Below are positions 39,742-48,412 of a DNA stretch of 57,516 bases, piece by piece. A program made the translations under genes and the position numbers. The number at the start of each line of letters is the position of its first letter. Position 1 is the first letter of the stretch. Origin of the DNA: Rhodoglobus sp. (lineage in GTDB: Bacteria > Actinomycetota > Actinomycetes > Actinomycetales > Microbacteriaceae); contig JAODLY010000012.1 of the NCBI GenBank assembly GCA_025464445.1, positions 1 to 57,516 of the forward strand, read 5' to 3'. Under the pieces are notes generated by a model. The model saw only the letters and a list, made by a program, of their open reading frames with translations. It was not told where the DNA came from and did no database searches.

Positions 39742-40023
39742 GACTATTACTGCTCCTTCACCGGCAGGTACGTGCCGGACGATCCGTAGTGAATGGATGG
39801 GGCCCGAAGACCACCACCGATCATTATGACACTTGTCCGGGGGTCGTCTTCGCCGGGTGCGGTGGCTGAGGGCTTCGCCGCGTACAGCGCGTAGTTGGGC
39901 ATTTCCCAGATATCCCTCTTAGGATTCCCTAGGCGTTCATATTCTCCCAGGCGTCACAGCAAACTCCCGTGCCGGGTGACCCCGTCGTCCGGCGAGGCCC
40001 AGGTACGTACAGATGAGGTTCGA

Positions 40024-40938
40024 TTGAGCTACGGCAACTCCGGCGATGACCGGCTCTCGAAGAACGCGCGTCGCGAAGCGGCCCGCGAGAAATCCCGCAT
40101 CCTGCGCGAAGAGCAGAAGAAAAAGGACCGCCGCACCAGGGTGCTGCTCCAGGGCGGAATCATTCTCGCCTCCCTCGCCATCATTGCCATCATCGCGCTC
40201 GTGCTGGTCAACTCGATAAAGCCCGAAGGCCCTGGACCCGCGAACATGGCCAGCGACGGCATCCAGATCAGCCAGGGCGGCATCGCCCTCCAGACTCCTG
40301 CCCTGAAGGCCAACCAGACTCCTGTTGCCAACACGCCAGACACCTCGACTGGTGTGCTGGACATCCAGATGTACGTCGACTACCTGTGCCCGATCTGTGG
40401 CCAGTTCGAGGCGACAAACGGCGGCTACATCTCGAGCCTGCTCGACAACGGGGGTGCGACTGTCGAAATCCACCCGATAGCGATCCTCGACCGGCTCTCC
40501 CAGGGCACGAAGTATTCGACGAGAGCAGTCAACGCTGCCGCGTGCGTCGCGAACTTCGCCCCGAACCAGTACTACGCCTTCCACAACCTGCTGTTCGCGA
40601 ATCAGCCTGCCGAGAACTCGACGGGCCTCACCGACGACCAGATCGTCGACCTGACAACGCAGGCCAAGGTCGACAAAGCGAGCCAGATCGCGAGCTGCAT
40701 AAGAAGCGAAGACTTCAAGGCGTGGGTGGGCGCCTCGACGGCTCGGGCACTGAACGGACCCATCCCGAACTCGAACGTGGACAAGGTGCAGGGCACCCCG
40801 ACGGTCATCGTCAACGGGCTTAAGTACGAGGGCTCGGTCACCGACCTCGCCACATTCCAGGCGTTCGTGGTCCAGGCCGCCGGCGACGCTTTCAACAAGA
40901 ATTCGACGGCTACGCCTACTCCCACGCCAACCCCGTAG
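40024..40938 (+). CDS. Membrane-anchored DsbA-like thiol-disulfide protein
   Basis: The 304-residue protein has a charged cytoplasmic N-terminus (about 40 residues, Lys/Arg/Glu-rich coil), one TM segment at about 43-63 (ILASLAIIAIIALVLV), and an extracellular thioredoxin-fold domain with the active site C122-P-I-C125 and the cis-Pro region QGTPTVIVNG. The C-terminus is a Pro/Thr repeat. It should oxidise or isomerise secreted proteins. TTG at 40024 is chosen because GATGAGG lies six nt upstream; a longer ATG start exists at 39895. Confidence 0.82.
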   Translation: MSYGNSGDDRLSKNARREAAREKSRILREEQKKKDRRTRVLLQGGIILASLAIIAIIALVLVNSIKPEGPGPANMASDGIQISQGGIALQTPALKANQTPVANTPDTSTGVLDIQMYVDYLCPICGQFEATNGGYISSLLDNGGATVEIHPIAILDRLSQGTKYSTRAVNAAACVANFAPNQYYAFHNLLFANQPAENSTGLTDDQIVDLTTQAKVDKASQIASCIRSEDFKAWVGASTARALNGPIPNSNVDKVQGTPTVIVNGLKYEGSVTDLATFQAFVVQAAGDAFNKNSTATPTPTPTP

Positions 40939-40944
40939 TCGCGC

Positions 40945-40976
40945 TTGACATTGCCCCACGGGGCAAGGTTTAGTGT
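40945..40976 (+). promoter_or_regulatory. MerR-type promoter with operator dyad between -35 and -10
   Basis: TTGACA (40945-40950) is followed by the perfect palindrome TTGCCCCACGGGGCAA (40951-40966) and a -10 near 40970-40976 (TTAGTG/TAGTGT). This gives a 19-20 bp spacer. A long spacer carrying the dyad is the hallmark of MerR-activated promoters. The merR ATG lies about seven nt after the -10. Confidence 0.75.
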
Positions 40977-40983
40977 CGGCTGC

Positions 40984-41364
40984 ATGAGAATCGGTGAACT
41001 CGCCCAACGGGCGGGCGTCAGCACGAAAGCCGTCAGGTACTACGAATCGCTGGGCCTGCTCGCGGTGGCGCGCCAGCCCAACGGGTATCGCGACTATGAC
41101 GCGACCCAGGCCAGGCTGGTGCGCGAGATCCACGCCCTCGGGCAACTCGGCATCCCCGTTGACGAGACCCGGCCGTTCCTCGACTGCCTCGGCTCCGGCA
41201 ACGAGCGAGGGGATGACTGCTCAGCATCGCTCGTCGCCTACCGCGAGACGATCGACGCGCTCGGTGACCGTATCGAGGAGTTGTCGGCCAGGCGCGAGTC
41301 GCTGAAAGCCCTTCTCGAGAGCGCGAGCAGCCGCACGGAGCCGCTGTGCGAGTTCACCGCATGA
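40984..41364 (+). CDS. MerR-family regulator coupled to thioredoxin
   Basis: The 126-residue protein begins MRIGELAQRAGVSTKAVRYY, the MerR winged helix, then GLLAVARQPNGYRDYDATQA, and a dimerisation helix EETIDALGD-type coil. Cys residues occur at 68, 79 and 122, suited to metal or thiol-redox sensing, although no known CueR, SoxR or ZntR loop is matched exactly. The stop overlaps the trxA start (ATGA). Regulation by its own MerR-type promoter is likely. Confidence 0.85.
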   Translation: MRIGELAQRAGVSTKAVRYYESLGLLAVARQPNGYRDYDATQARLVREIHALGQLGIPVDETRPFLDCLGSGNERGDDCSASLVAYRETIDALGDRIEELSARRESLKALLESASSRTEPLCEFTA

Positions 41365-41687
41365 GCGCGCTCGCCGAAGTCACTGACGCGAGCTTCGCCG
41401 AAGATGTCCTCGCCGCCGGCGACACCGTGCTGGTGGAGTTCTGGGCCGACTGGTGTCCGCCGTGCAAGGTGCTCACGCCGGTGCTCGAGGCCGTGGCATC
41501 CGAGGGGCATCCCGGTTTCAGGATCGTGAAGATGAACTCGGATGAGAACATCGCCACCGCGGCTGCCTACCGCATCCTGTCGGTGCCGACAATGAAGGTG
41601 TTCAGGGGCGGTGAGGTCGTCAAGACAGTTATCGGGGCGAAGCCTTTAGCGGCGCTGCGGGCGGAGTTGGCGGAGTTCCTGGGCTGA
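41361..41687 (+). CDS. trxA: Thioredoxin with WCPPC active site
   Basis: The 108-residue thioredoxin has FWADWCPPCKVLTPVL with redox Cys32 and Cys35, and the cis-Pro in RILSVPTMKVFRGG. WCPPC replaces the usual WCGPC; the Pro can change redox potential. It is translationally coupled to merR, so it probably answers the same signal. Its 3' 59 nt overlap the end of the sigma-factor gene on the other strand. Confidence 0.9.
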   Translation: MSALAEVTDASFAEDVLAAGDTVLVEFWADWCPPCKVLTPVLEAVASEGHPGFRIVKMNSDENIATAAAYRILSVPTMKVFRGGEVVKTVIGAKPLAALRAELAEFLG

Positions 41688-42927
41688 GTTCGTCGATCTT
41701 GCGCTGCAGGGTCGCGCGTTCGGCGGTGCTGCCGCACAGGTCGAGAGCCTGCATGAGGCTGGTCCTCGCCTCATCGAGACGACCGAGCCGGGTGAACAGC
41801 TCACCGCGGACCGCCGGCAGCAGGTGAGAGTCCGCCAGCTCGCCTCGTGACGCGATCGCGTCGACAAGGGCGAGCCCATCACCGGGACCAGAGGCCATCG
41901 CGACCGCGACGGCGCGATTGAGTTCGACGATCGGCGACGGCGCCAGCCGTCCTAGGGCTTCGTAGAGGATCACGATTCGCTGCCAGTCGGTCTCGGCCAC
42001 CGAGTGCGCCACCGCGTGACACTCAGCGATCGAAGCCTGCAGCCCATACGCCCCCAGCCCACGCCCGGCCGCCGCGGCCGTCGCCAGCGCGGCACGCCCA
42101 CGCCGGATCGCCGACTGGTCCCACAGTCGTCGGTCCTGGTCCTCGAGAAGAACCGGGTTGCCGGATGGGTCGAGTCGCGCGGGGAATCGTGCAGCTGTGA
42201 GCTCGAGCAGGGCGAGCATCCCGAACACTTCGGGCTCTGGGGCGAGCCGCACCAGCACGCGAGCCAGCCGACGCGCCTCGCCGGACAGGTCGCTGCGAAT
42301 CCACTCGTCGCCACCGGAAGCGAACGAGCCCTCCGTGAAAATGAGGTAGACGACCTGCAACACCGAGCCGAGCCGCTCTGGCACTTCGTGGGGTTCGGGC
42401 ACCGCGAACGGCACCCGCGCGGCAGCCAGGGTCTTCTTGGCCCGGGTGATGCGTGCCTGGATCGTTGGCACCGGCACGAGAAACGCCCTGGCGATCTCCT
42501 CGCTCGTCAGGCCGCCGACGACCCGCAGTGTCAGGGCGATCCGCGCCTCCCTCGACAGCACGGGATGACACGACACGAACATCAACGAGAGCACATCGTC
42601 ATCGATCGCGTCGGGGTCGAACAGGGCATCGGCACCCGGCTCTTCGGCGTCGAGGTCGCGGGCGAGCAGGGCGTATTTCTCGTCCCTGGCCGCCCGGCGG
42701 CGAAAGGCATCGATGGCCCGACGGCGGCCCGTGGTGAGCAGCCATCCGGTCGGCTGGGCGGGCACACCATCGACGGACCAGGAGACGAGTGCCTCGGCGA
42801 GGGCCTCCTGTGCGAGATCCTCGGCCAGGGAGAAGTCCCCGGTGTAGCGGGCGAGGGCGCCGACGATGCGGGCGGACTCCATGCGCCACACCGCCTCTAC
42901 GGCGCCCCGCGCCTCGCTCTTACTCAC
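41629..42927 (-). CDS. ECF sigma factor with C-terminal TPR-like domain (ECF42-type)
   Basis: The 432-residue protein has sigma region 2 (AEDLAQEALAEALVSWSVDG, then TGRRRAIDAFRRR), region 4 (LTSEEIARAFLVPVPTIQAR ending ITRAKKTLA), and a long helical C-terminal domain with AVFGMLALLEL-like repeats. This matches ECF42 sigma factors, which lack an anti-sigma and pair with DGPF/YCII proteins. The DGPF gene lies six bases upstream on the same strand. A Pro-rich tail overlaps trxA in antisense. Target genes are unknown. Confidence 0.88.
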   Translation of the reverse strand: MSKSEARGAVEAVWRMESARIVGALARYTGDFSLAEDLAQEALAEALVSWSVDGVPAQPTGWLLTTGRRRAIDAFRRRAARDEKYALLARDLDAEEPGADALFDPDAIDDDVLSLMFVSCHPVLSREARIALTLRVVGGLTSEEIARAFLVPVPTIQARITRAKKTLAAARVPFAVPEPHEVPERLGSVLQVVYLIFTEGSFASGGDEWIRSDLSGEARRLARVLVRLAPEPEVFGMLALLELTAARFPARLDPSGNPVLLEDQDRRLWDQSAIRRGRAALATAAAAGRGLGAYGLQASIAECHAVAHSVAETDWQRIVILYEALGRLAPSPIVELNRAVAVAMASGPGDGLALVDAIASRGELADSHLLPAVRGELFTRLGRLDEARTSLMQALDLCGSTAERATLQRKIDELSPGTPPTPPAAPLKASPR

Positions 42928-42933
42928 CGAGGT

Positions 42934-43353
42934 TCAGAGCTGCCCGGTCTGCTCGCGCCAGGCGCGTTCCTTCTGGACCCACTTGTTGTCCTGCGGAAAC
43001 TCGTCGATCGATGGCACGCGGCGGATCTCGGTCTTGCTGCCCGCCGTAAGGGGCGCCCGCTTCGCCCACTCGACGGCTTCCTGCTGGGATGCCACGTCGA
43101 GGATGTAATAGCCGGCGAACAGTTCCTTCGTCTCTCCGTACGGGCCATCTGTTACGACAGGCGTCTCGCCAGTGAAGTCGACGACGACGCCCGAGTTCGG
43201 GTCATCGAGGCCCTCGGCCGCCAGCAGCACTCCGGCACGGATCAACTCGTCGTTGAACTCGCCGATCGCGTTCAACACCTCGGCGAAGTCGATGTTCGTG
43301 AAGTTCGCCGCCGACTCTTCGGTCGGGCGCATGATCAGCATGTATTTGGCCAT
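42934..43353 (-). CDS. DGPF/YCII-domain protein, partner of the ECF sigma factor
   Basis: The 139-residue protein starts MAKYMLIMRPTEESAANFTN. It contains the family-naming motif in VVTDGPYGETKELFAGYYIL and ends in WVQKERAWREQTGQL. YCII/DGPF proteins fold as ferredoxin-like dimers, are encoded beside ECF41/42-type sigma factors, and may modulate them. GGAGT precedes the ATG. A longer in-frame upstream extension is rejected because it lacks family similarity and overlaps the promoter region. Confidence 0.9.
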   Translation of the reverse strand: MAKYMLIMRPTEESAANFTNIDFAEVLNAIGEFNDELIRAGVLLAAEGLDDPNSGVVVDFTGETPVVTDGPYGETKELFAGYYILDVASQQEAVEWAKRAPLTAGSKTEIRRVPSIDEFPQDNKWVQKERAWREQTGQL

Positions 43354-43627
43354 CTTGTACTCCTCAGTTTGCGAAGGTCGCTCTTCGACCTTCTCACCCA
43401 CAGGTCGAACGGGGCGACGCTGGATCGACAACCGGCGAAGAAATTCTCTCGCGGTTTCACCCGGCGTACCACGCGACGTCGACCGCTTTGCTCTCCTTTT
43501 CGTCAACTGCAATTCCAGAGTTGCAACACGCAAGGCCATATGCAACCATAAGGTTGCACTGTCGGCGGGTGTGCCACCCGCTGCGCAGTCGTCCAGCAGC
43601 CACCCGATAGAAGGAGGATCACCCGTC

Positions 43628-45016
43628 ATGGCGACGATCTCAGAAACATCAACGATGAGTCCGACTCGGCACAGGGTTGCCGTCCTGGTCCTCCTCGGAG
43701 CCGGATTCATGCTCTCTGTCGACTTCTCCATCCTCAATGTGGCACTGCCACGATTGGGCGAGGGCATTGGTCTTGAGCGGTCCGCGCTGCCGTGGGTGAT
43801 CACGGCGTTCGCTTTGCCCGCCGCAGGGTTCACCCTTCTTTTTGGCCGGGTCGCTGACCTGTTTGGCCGTCGCCGCATGTTCCTCATCGGTATCGCGCTA
43901 TTAGCCCTGTCATCGCTCCTTGGCGGCTCTGCAGTCAACCCGGAGATGCTGCTTACGGCACGCGTGCTGCAGGGCTTCGCGACTGCGATCGCCACCCCTG
44001 CCGCACTGTCGCTGCTGGTGATCTCGTTCCACGACGAGAAGCAGCGTGCGCGGGTGCTGGGGCTCAATGGCATGCTGCTTTCCGCGGGGTTCACTGTGGG
44101 CGCTTTGGTCGGCGGCACGCTCGTGGGCCTGCTCGGCTGGCGGTGGGCATTCCTGATCAATGTGCCAGTCGCCCTGCTGATCCTTGTCGCAGCGCCTTTC
44201 GTTGTGTCAGCGAGCCGCGGACCGGCAGGCGTCAAGCTTGACGTGCCTGGCGCAGTCACCGTGACTCTCGGGTTGCTGGCGTTCGTTTTCGGTGTCATCA
44301 ACGGAAACCCGTTCGCACTTGCCGGCGGGCTGGCCCTACTCGTTGTGTTCTGGTTCATCGAGCGACGGGCCCAGGCGCCGCTCGCGGCGGTTGGCATCCT
44401 GTCCCGACCGACAGTCAAGTGGGGCAATATCGCAGGGCTCGTGGTGTTCACAATGGAGCCAGGCCTCATCTATCTCATGACCCTCTACCTGCAAGACGTG
44501 CTGCACTTCGCGCCCATGACGACAGGGCTGGTATTCGGCATTCCGGGCTTGGCCTCTGTCGTGGCGGGCGTCGTTGCCGGGCGGGTGATCGGCAGGTACG
44601 GGCTGCGAAACGTGCTTGCTGTCGGCCTGCTGGTGCAGGTCGGCTTCACAGCCCCGCTCGTGCTCCTCGGCGCGGGCAGCGGCTGGCTCGCGGTGCTGAT
44701 CCCGGCGCTATTCCTGGGATTCTTCGGGCACGTGACGGCGATTGTCGCCTATATGGTGACCGCGACTTCGGGACTGCCCGACTCCGAGCAGGGGCTCGCA
44801 ACCGGGCTCGCCACGTTGACCCAGCAGATTGGGATCACCATCGGCGTGCCGATCCTCGGCGCCGTCGCCGCAACGCAGGCGAGCCTGCTCGGCGGCATCC
44901 ACCTCGCCGTGGCTGTCAACGCCGGGGTAAGCCTGGTCGCGATCGCGCTCATCTGGAACGGGCTGCGGCCGCGCGCCCGAGTCGCCGCCGAAGTTGCGGA
45001 AGCGATCCCTCGTTGA
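43628..45016 (+). CDS. MFS drug-efflux transporter (EmrB/QacA type)
   Basis: The 462-residue protein has 12-14 TM segments. It begins with LLGAGFMLSVDFSILNVALP, the conserved RVADLFGRRRM loop between TM2 and TM3, a motif region GARVLQGFATAIATPAALS, and the TM5-like GRWAFLINVPVALL pattern. It probably exports cationic or hydrophobic drugs using the proton gradient. GGAGG lies 12 nt before the ATG at 43628; an upstream ATG in frame would overlap the divergent DGPF gene. ArsR follows 32 bp downstream. Confidence 0.87.
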   Translation: MATISETSTMSPTRHRVAVLVLLGAGFMLSVDFSILNVALPRLGEGIGLERSALPWVITAFALPAAGFTLLFGRVADLFGRRRMFLIGIALLALSSLLGGSAVNPEMLLTARVLQGFATAIATPAALSLLVISFHDEKQRARVLGLNGMLLSAGFTVGALVGGTLVGLLGWRWAFLINVPVALLILVAAPFVVSASRGPAGVKLDVPGAVTVTLGLLAFVFGVINGNPFALAGGLALLVVFWFIERRAQAPLAAVGILSRPTVKWGNIAGLVVFTMEPGLIYLMTLYLQDVLHFAPMTTGLVFGIPGLASVVAGVVAGRVIGRYGLRNVLAVGLLVQVGFTAPLVLLGAGSGWLAVLIPALFLGFFGHVTAIVAYMVTATSGLPDSEQGLATGLATLTQQIGITIGVPILGAVAATQASLLGGIHLAVAVNAGVSLVAIALIWNGLRPRARVAAEVAEAIPR

Positions 45017-45042
45017 CATGCAAGTAGCCACTTGCCTATCCT
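45013..45042 (+). promoter_or_regulatory. arsR-type promoter with operator in the spacer
   Basis: TTGACA (45013-45018) and TATCCT (45037-45042) are 18 bp apart, and the dyad GCAAGT-agcc-ACTTGC (45020-45035) fills the spacer. TATCCT lies six nt before the ATG, so the mRNA is leaderless. An ArsR dimer on this dyad would block the promoter. The -35 overlaps the MFS stop. Confidence 0.75.
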
Positions 45043-45048
45043 GAGTCG

Positions 45049-45315
45049 ATGGGTGATGTGTTCAAGGCCTTGGCGGATCCAACACGACGAACCATCCTTG
45101 ACGAATTGGCGCTCAAAGATGGCCAGTCGCTGTTCGAGATCTGCTCTCGCCTGGTGATGCGGCACGGCAGCACGTCGTCGCGCCAGGCGATCTCCCAGCA
45201 CCTGGCCATCCTGGAAGATGCCGGCCTTGTCCGTTCGCACCGGGACGGGCGAACCAAGGTCCACCAGCTGAACACCGACCCGCTGCGCTCGATCCTCGAA
45301 CGCTGGCCAATCTAA
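45049..45315 (+). CDS. ArsR-family HTH regulator
   Basis: The 88-residue winged-helix protein begins MGDVFKALADPTRRTILDEL and has the recognition helix RQAISQHLAILEDAGLVRSH followed by a short wing DGRTKVHQL. Cys is present only once, in FEICSRL, so a classic metal site is not evident. It lies upstream of a VOC gene with a 10-bp gap, and similar ArsR-VOC pairs occur widely. It probably autoregulates through the dyad at 45020. Confidence 0.88.
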   Translation: MGDVFKALADPTRRTILDELALKDGQSLFEICSRLVMRHGSTSSRQAISQHLAILEDAGLVRSHRDGRTKVHQLNTDPLRSILERWPI

Positions 45316-45325
45316 GGAGAACTCC

Positions 45326-45718
45326 ATGCCCAGGATCAACGTCACGAGCGTGCTGGTCGACGACCAGGCCAAGGCGCTCGCCTTCTACACGGAGAAGCTC
45401 GGCTTCGTTGCCAAGACCGACGTCTCGCTCGGCGAGTTCCGCTGGCTCACGGTTGTCGGCGCGAACGAGCCGGACGGCGTCGAGTTGTTGTTGGAGCCAG
45501 ACGCGCACCCGGCGGCGAAGGTGTTCAAGCAAGCCCTGGTCGAGGACGGCATCCCGTACACCTCCTTCGCGGTGGACGATGTGGCGGTTGCCCACAAGGA
45601 TCTTGAAGCGCGAGGCGTGCGATTCACCCAGGCGCCGGCGGCGATGGGACCGATGATCACCGCGATGCTGGATGACACCTGCGGCAACCTGATCCAACTC
45701 ACCAGCCCTGCGGCCTAG
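45326..45718 (+). CDS. VOC/glyoxalase-family protein
   Basis: The 130-residue protein begins MPRINVTSVLVDDQAKALAF then YTEKLGF, and carries VELLLEPDAHP, FAVDDVAVAHKDLEARGVRF and MLDDTCGNLIQLTSPA. These are the two beta-alpha-beta-beta-beta halves of the glyoxalase/bleomycin-resistance fold. The metal Glu/His pattern is incomplete at the first strand, so the substrate is not assigned. AAGGAG lies seven nt before the ATG. It is in an operon with arsR and overlaps the convergent ABC permease by four bases. Confidence 0.82.
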   Translation: MPRINVTSVLVDDQAKALAFYTEKLGFVAKTDVSLGEFRWLTVVGANEPDGVELLLEPDAHPAAKVFKQALVEDGIPYTSFAVDDVAVAHKDLEARGVRFTQAPAAMGPMITAMLDDTCGNLIQLTSPAA

Positions 45719-46533
45719 GCGCGCACCGACTTGCGCTCGTAGATCGCCATCGACCAGGCGTATCCGCCGACCGCGATCACGACGGACCATCCGATCGCGA
45801 GCACCGGGTTCCAGCCCAGCGGGGTGCCGAGCAGTAGCCCGCGGACGGTCTCGATGAACGGCGTGAACGGTTGGTACTGCGCGAACCACTGCAACCACAC
45901 CGGCATCGAGCCCGTTGGCACGAATCCGCTGCCCAGGAGCGGCAGCACGGTCAGGATGAGCGGCAGGTTGCTCGCCGTCTCGACGGTCTTCGACTGCATC
46001 CCCATCGCGACGCCGACCCAGCTGAGCGCAAACGAGATGAGCACGATCAGGCCCGCAGCGGCGAGCCACTCAATCGAAGTGGCCGAGGGGCGGAAGCCGA
46101 CAGCGAGGCCGACGCCGAGCACGAGGGCGACGGCGATGATCGCCTGGATGGTGTTGCCGAGCACATGCCCGGCGAGCACCGATGCCCGCGAGATCGCCAT
46201 GGTGCGGAATCGCGCTGTGATGCCTTCGGTCATATCCATCGCCACCGTGATCGCGACACCGCTGACCGTGCCCGCGATAGTGATCAGCAGGATGCCCGGC
46301 ATGACATATGCGAGGTACGCATCCCTGCCGCCGGCCGGGTCCACGCCGGGCAGGCCGGCCCCCAGTGTGCCGCCGAACACGAACACTGTCAGCAGCAGGA
46401 TGACTACCGGCCCCAGGATTGTGAACATCGACAGGCCGGGGTAGCGCACGACGTGCAGCAGGTTGCGGCGCAGCATCGTGATCGCGTCGACGACGACGTG
46501 CGAGGTCGAGCGCGGGGTGGCAAGTGCGGTCAT
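45715..46533 (-). CDS. ABC-2 type permease (DrrB-like)
   Basis: The 272-residue protein has an N-terminal cytoplasmic segment, six TM segments and the ABC-2 family pattern with PGILLITIAGTVSGVAITVA, RFRTMAISRASVLAGHVLGN and YQPFTPFIETVRGLLLG. It forms the membrane half of a two-component exporter with the ATPase next door. Start ATG overlaps the ATPase stop (ATGA). Drug resistance in the DrrAB family is the known role; the substrate here is unknown. Confidence 0.88.
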   Translation of the reverse strand: MTALATPRSTSHVVVDAITMLRRNLLHVVRYPGLSMFTILGPVVILLLTVFVFGGTLGAGLPGVDPAGGRDAYLAYVMPGILLITIAGTVSGVAITVAMDMTEGITARFRTMAISRASVLAGHVLGNTIQAIIAVALVLGVGLAVGFRPSATSIEWLAAAGLIVLISFALSWVGVAMGMQSKTVETASNLPLILTVLPLLGSGFVPTGSMPVWLQWFAQYQPFTPFIETVRGLLLGTPLGWNPVLAIGWSVVIAVGGYAWSMAIYERKSVRA

Positions 46534-47468
46534 GATTTGGTTCCTTCCTTCTTGCCGGTGAGGGCGAAGAAGACGTCATCGAGATCGGGGGTGTGGATGC
46601 TGAGGTCGTCGACCTCGAGATTGGCCGCACCGAGGCGGTCGAGCACGGTGCGCAGCGCGCCGACCCCGCCGTCGCTCGGCACGGTGAGCGCGAGCCCGGC
46701 GTCGTCGCGGCCGGACCCCGCGAGCAGGCGGGACGCGGCATCGAGCGCCGCGGCATCCGCGAACCTGAGGCGGATGTGCCCGCCGGGCACGAGACGCTTG
46801 AGCTCGTCCGGCGTCCCTTCGGCGACGATTCGGCCACCGTCGAGCACCGCGATGCGGTGCGCGAGTTCGTCCGCCTCCTCGAGCTGCTGGGTGGTGAGCA
46901 GCACGGTCGTGCCGTCCTTGACGAGGTCGCGCACGATGTCCCACATGGTGTGGCGGCTGCGTGGATCCAGGCCCGTGGTGGGCTCGTCGAGGAAGATCAC
47001 GCTCGGTGTGGCGACGAGGGTCATGGCGAGGTCGAGGCGGCGCTTCATCCCGCCGGAATATGTGGCGAGCGGTTTGCGGGCGGCCTCGACGAGGTCGAAC
47101 TGGTCGAGCAGCTCCGCCACTCGCGTTTTGGAGCGCTTTTCCCCGAGGTGGCGCAGCCGGGCCATCAGCAGCAGGTTCTCCTCGCCGTTGAGCAGGCTGT
47201 CAACCGCAGAGAACTGGCCGGTCAGCCCGATCGCCGCGCGCACGTTGCCCGGATCGCGAACGAGGTCGCAACCGTTGACGGATGCGGTGCCGCCGTCAGG
47301 CCGAACCAGGGTGCTCAGGATGTGCACTGTCGTCGTCTTGCCGGCGCCGTTCGGGCCGAGCAGTGCGGTGACAGTGCCCGCGGCCACAGTGAGGTCGACG
47401 CCGTCGAGCACGACATTGTTGCCGTAGGACTTGCGAAGCCTGCGGACTTCGATTGCTGGGATGTTCAT
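46530..47468 (-). CDS. ABC exporter ATPase (DrrA-like)
   Basis: The 312-residue ATPase has Walker A LLGPNGAGKTTTVH, Q-loop VRAAIGLTGQFSAVDSLLNG, signature YSGGMKRRLDLAMTL, Walker B VIFLDEPTTGLDPRSRHTMW and switch region VLLTTQQLEEADELAHRIAV. The C-terminal tail resembles the DrrA accessory domain. ATG 47468 has AAAGGA nine nt upstream; an in-frame ATG eight codons earlier would overlap the toastrack gene. It precedes the permease with a 4-bp overlap. Confidence 0.9.
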   Translation of the reverse strand: MNIPAIEVRRLRKSYGNNVVLDGVDLTVAAGTVTALLGPNGAGKTTTVHILSTLVRPDGGTASVNGCDLVRDPGNVRAAIGLTGQFSAVDSLLNGEENLLLMARLRHLGEKRSKTRVAELLDQFDLVEAARKPLATYSGGMKRRLDLAMTLVATPSVIFLDEPTTGLDPRSRHTMWDIVRDLVKDGTTVLLTTQQLEEADELAHRIAVLDGGRIVAEGTPDELKRLVPGGHIRLRFADAAALDAASRLLAGSGRDDAGLALTVPSDGGVGALRTVLDRLGAANLEVDDLSIHTPDLDDVFFALTGKKEGTKS

Positions 47469-47488
47469 GGGCGTTATTCCTTTCAGGT

Positions 47489-48328
47489 TCACTTGGCGCG
47501 CTGCACGGTGATGTCGCCGTACTGGGTGCGCGCACGCACCGCGACGGTCTGCTCGGATGCCTGGGGGGCGCGGTCGCCGTCGAGTTCATTGCGCACCCGC
47601 CCGTCCTTCGAAGACAGGTCCAGCCAGGCGGGGATGCCCGCTCGCACGCCGATCGCGACCGTGCCGTAGCCGCTCTCGACCTGGATCGAACCGCTCGAGA
47701 TCTCGAGCAGCTCGATGCTGCCGTACGCGGTCTTCGCCGTAACGGATGCGAGCGCCCTGGTGATCTCGAGGTCGCCGTAGGAGAGCTTCGCGTCGAGGTC
47801 GCCGCCGGATTCCTCGATCGTGATGGAGCCGTGCGACGCCTTGAGGATTGCGTCACCCGTGACCGTGCCGATCCGGATCTTGCCGTGGTCGGCCGTGATC
47901 TCGACCCCGCCATCGGCGGTCGCGACCGTCACGTTGCCGTTCATGGCGCGCACCCAGAGATCGCCGGTGCCGTCGAGATCGACAAGCGAGCTCTTGACGC
48001 GCGTGGCGCCGAGGCGCCCGGTGCTGCGCACGGCGCCCACGGAGGTCTCGGCGGTGAGTCGCGACCCGGTCGGCAACTCCACTTTCACATCGACCGACTC
48101 GTACGGGCCGACGAAGCTGAAACGCGGCCGCGGGCCGATGATGGTGAGTCGCCGGCCATCGAAGTCGACCTTGGTCTCCTGCGCGCCTCGCACGTCCACG
48201 GCCTTCTTCGGGTTCGTCGGCGAGACCGTCACGATCGTGTCATCCCGGTCACCGGCGACGATCTCGACGGCGCCGACCGGCAGTTTGATTGCGAGGTCGA
48301 TGGGGGTGGGGGTGCTGTATGTGGGCAT
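47489..48328 (-). CDS. Toastrack (DUF4097-like) beta-solenoid protein
   Basis: The 279-residue protein is built of short repeats of about 17-20 residues: GDLWVRAMNGNVTVATADGG, ITADHGKIRIGTVTGDAILK, ASHGSITIEESGGDLDAKLS. Each pattern alternates Gly turns with hydrophobic strands, the toastrack/DUF4097 fold. Such proteins often accompany membrane transporters and regulators and may be structural adaptors. It lies between the RHH regulator and the ABC ATPase, 20 bp before the latter, so it is probably part of that operon. Confidence 0.82.
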   Translation of the reverse strand: MPTYSTPTPIDLAIKLPVGAVEIVAGDRDDTIVTVSPTNPKKAVDVRGAQETKVDFDGRRLTIIGPRPRFSFVGPYESVDVKVELPTGSRLTAETSVGAVRSTGRLGATRVKSSLVDLDGTGDLWVRAMNGNVTVATADGGVEITADHGKIRIGTVTGDAILKASHGSITIEESGGDLDAKLSYGDLEITRALASVTAKTAYGSIELLEISSGSIQVESGYGTVAIGVRAGIPAWLDLSSKDGRVRNELDGDRAPQASEQTVAVRARTQYGDITVQRAK

Positions 48329-48412
48329 GCTGATGGTCCCTCTCTCTGGGCATGTTCGTTCGACCCCGCGGGTGCGGCGGGGCTGGTGAATGATGGGTTT
48401 GGCTGAGCGGGT

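Noticed and set aside
42934..44469. A 511-codon frame that includes the DGPF protein
   Set aside because: Only the last 139 codons match a family and follow a Shine-Dalgarno sequence. The rest is antisense to the MFS gene.
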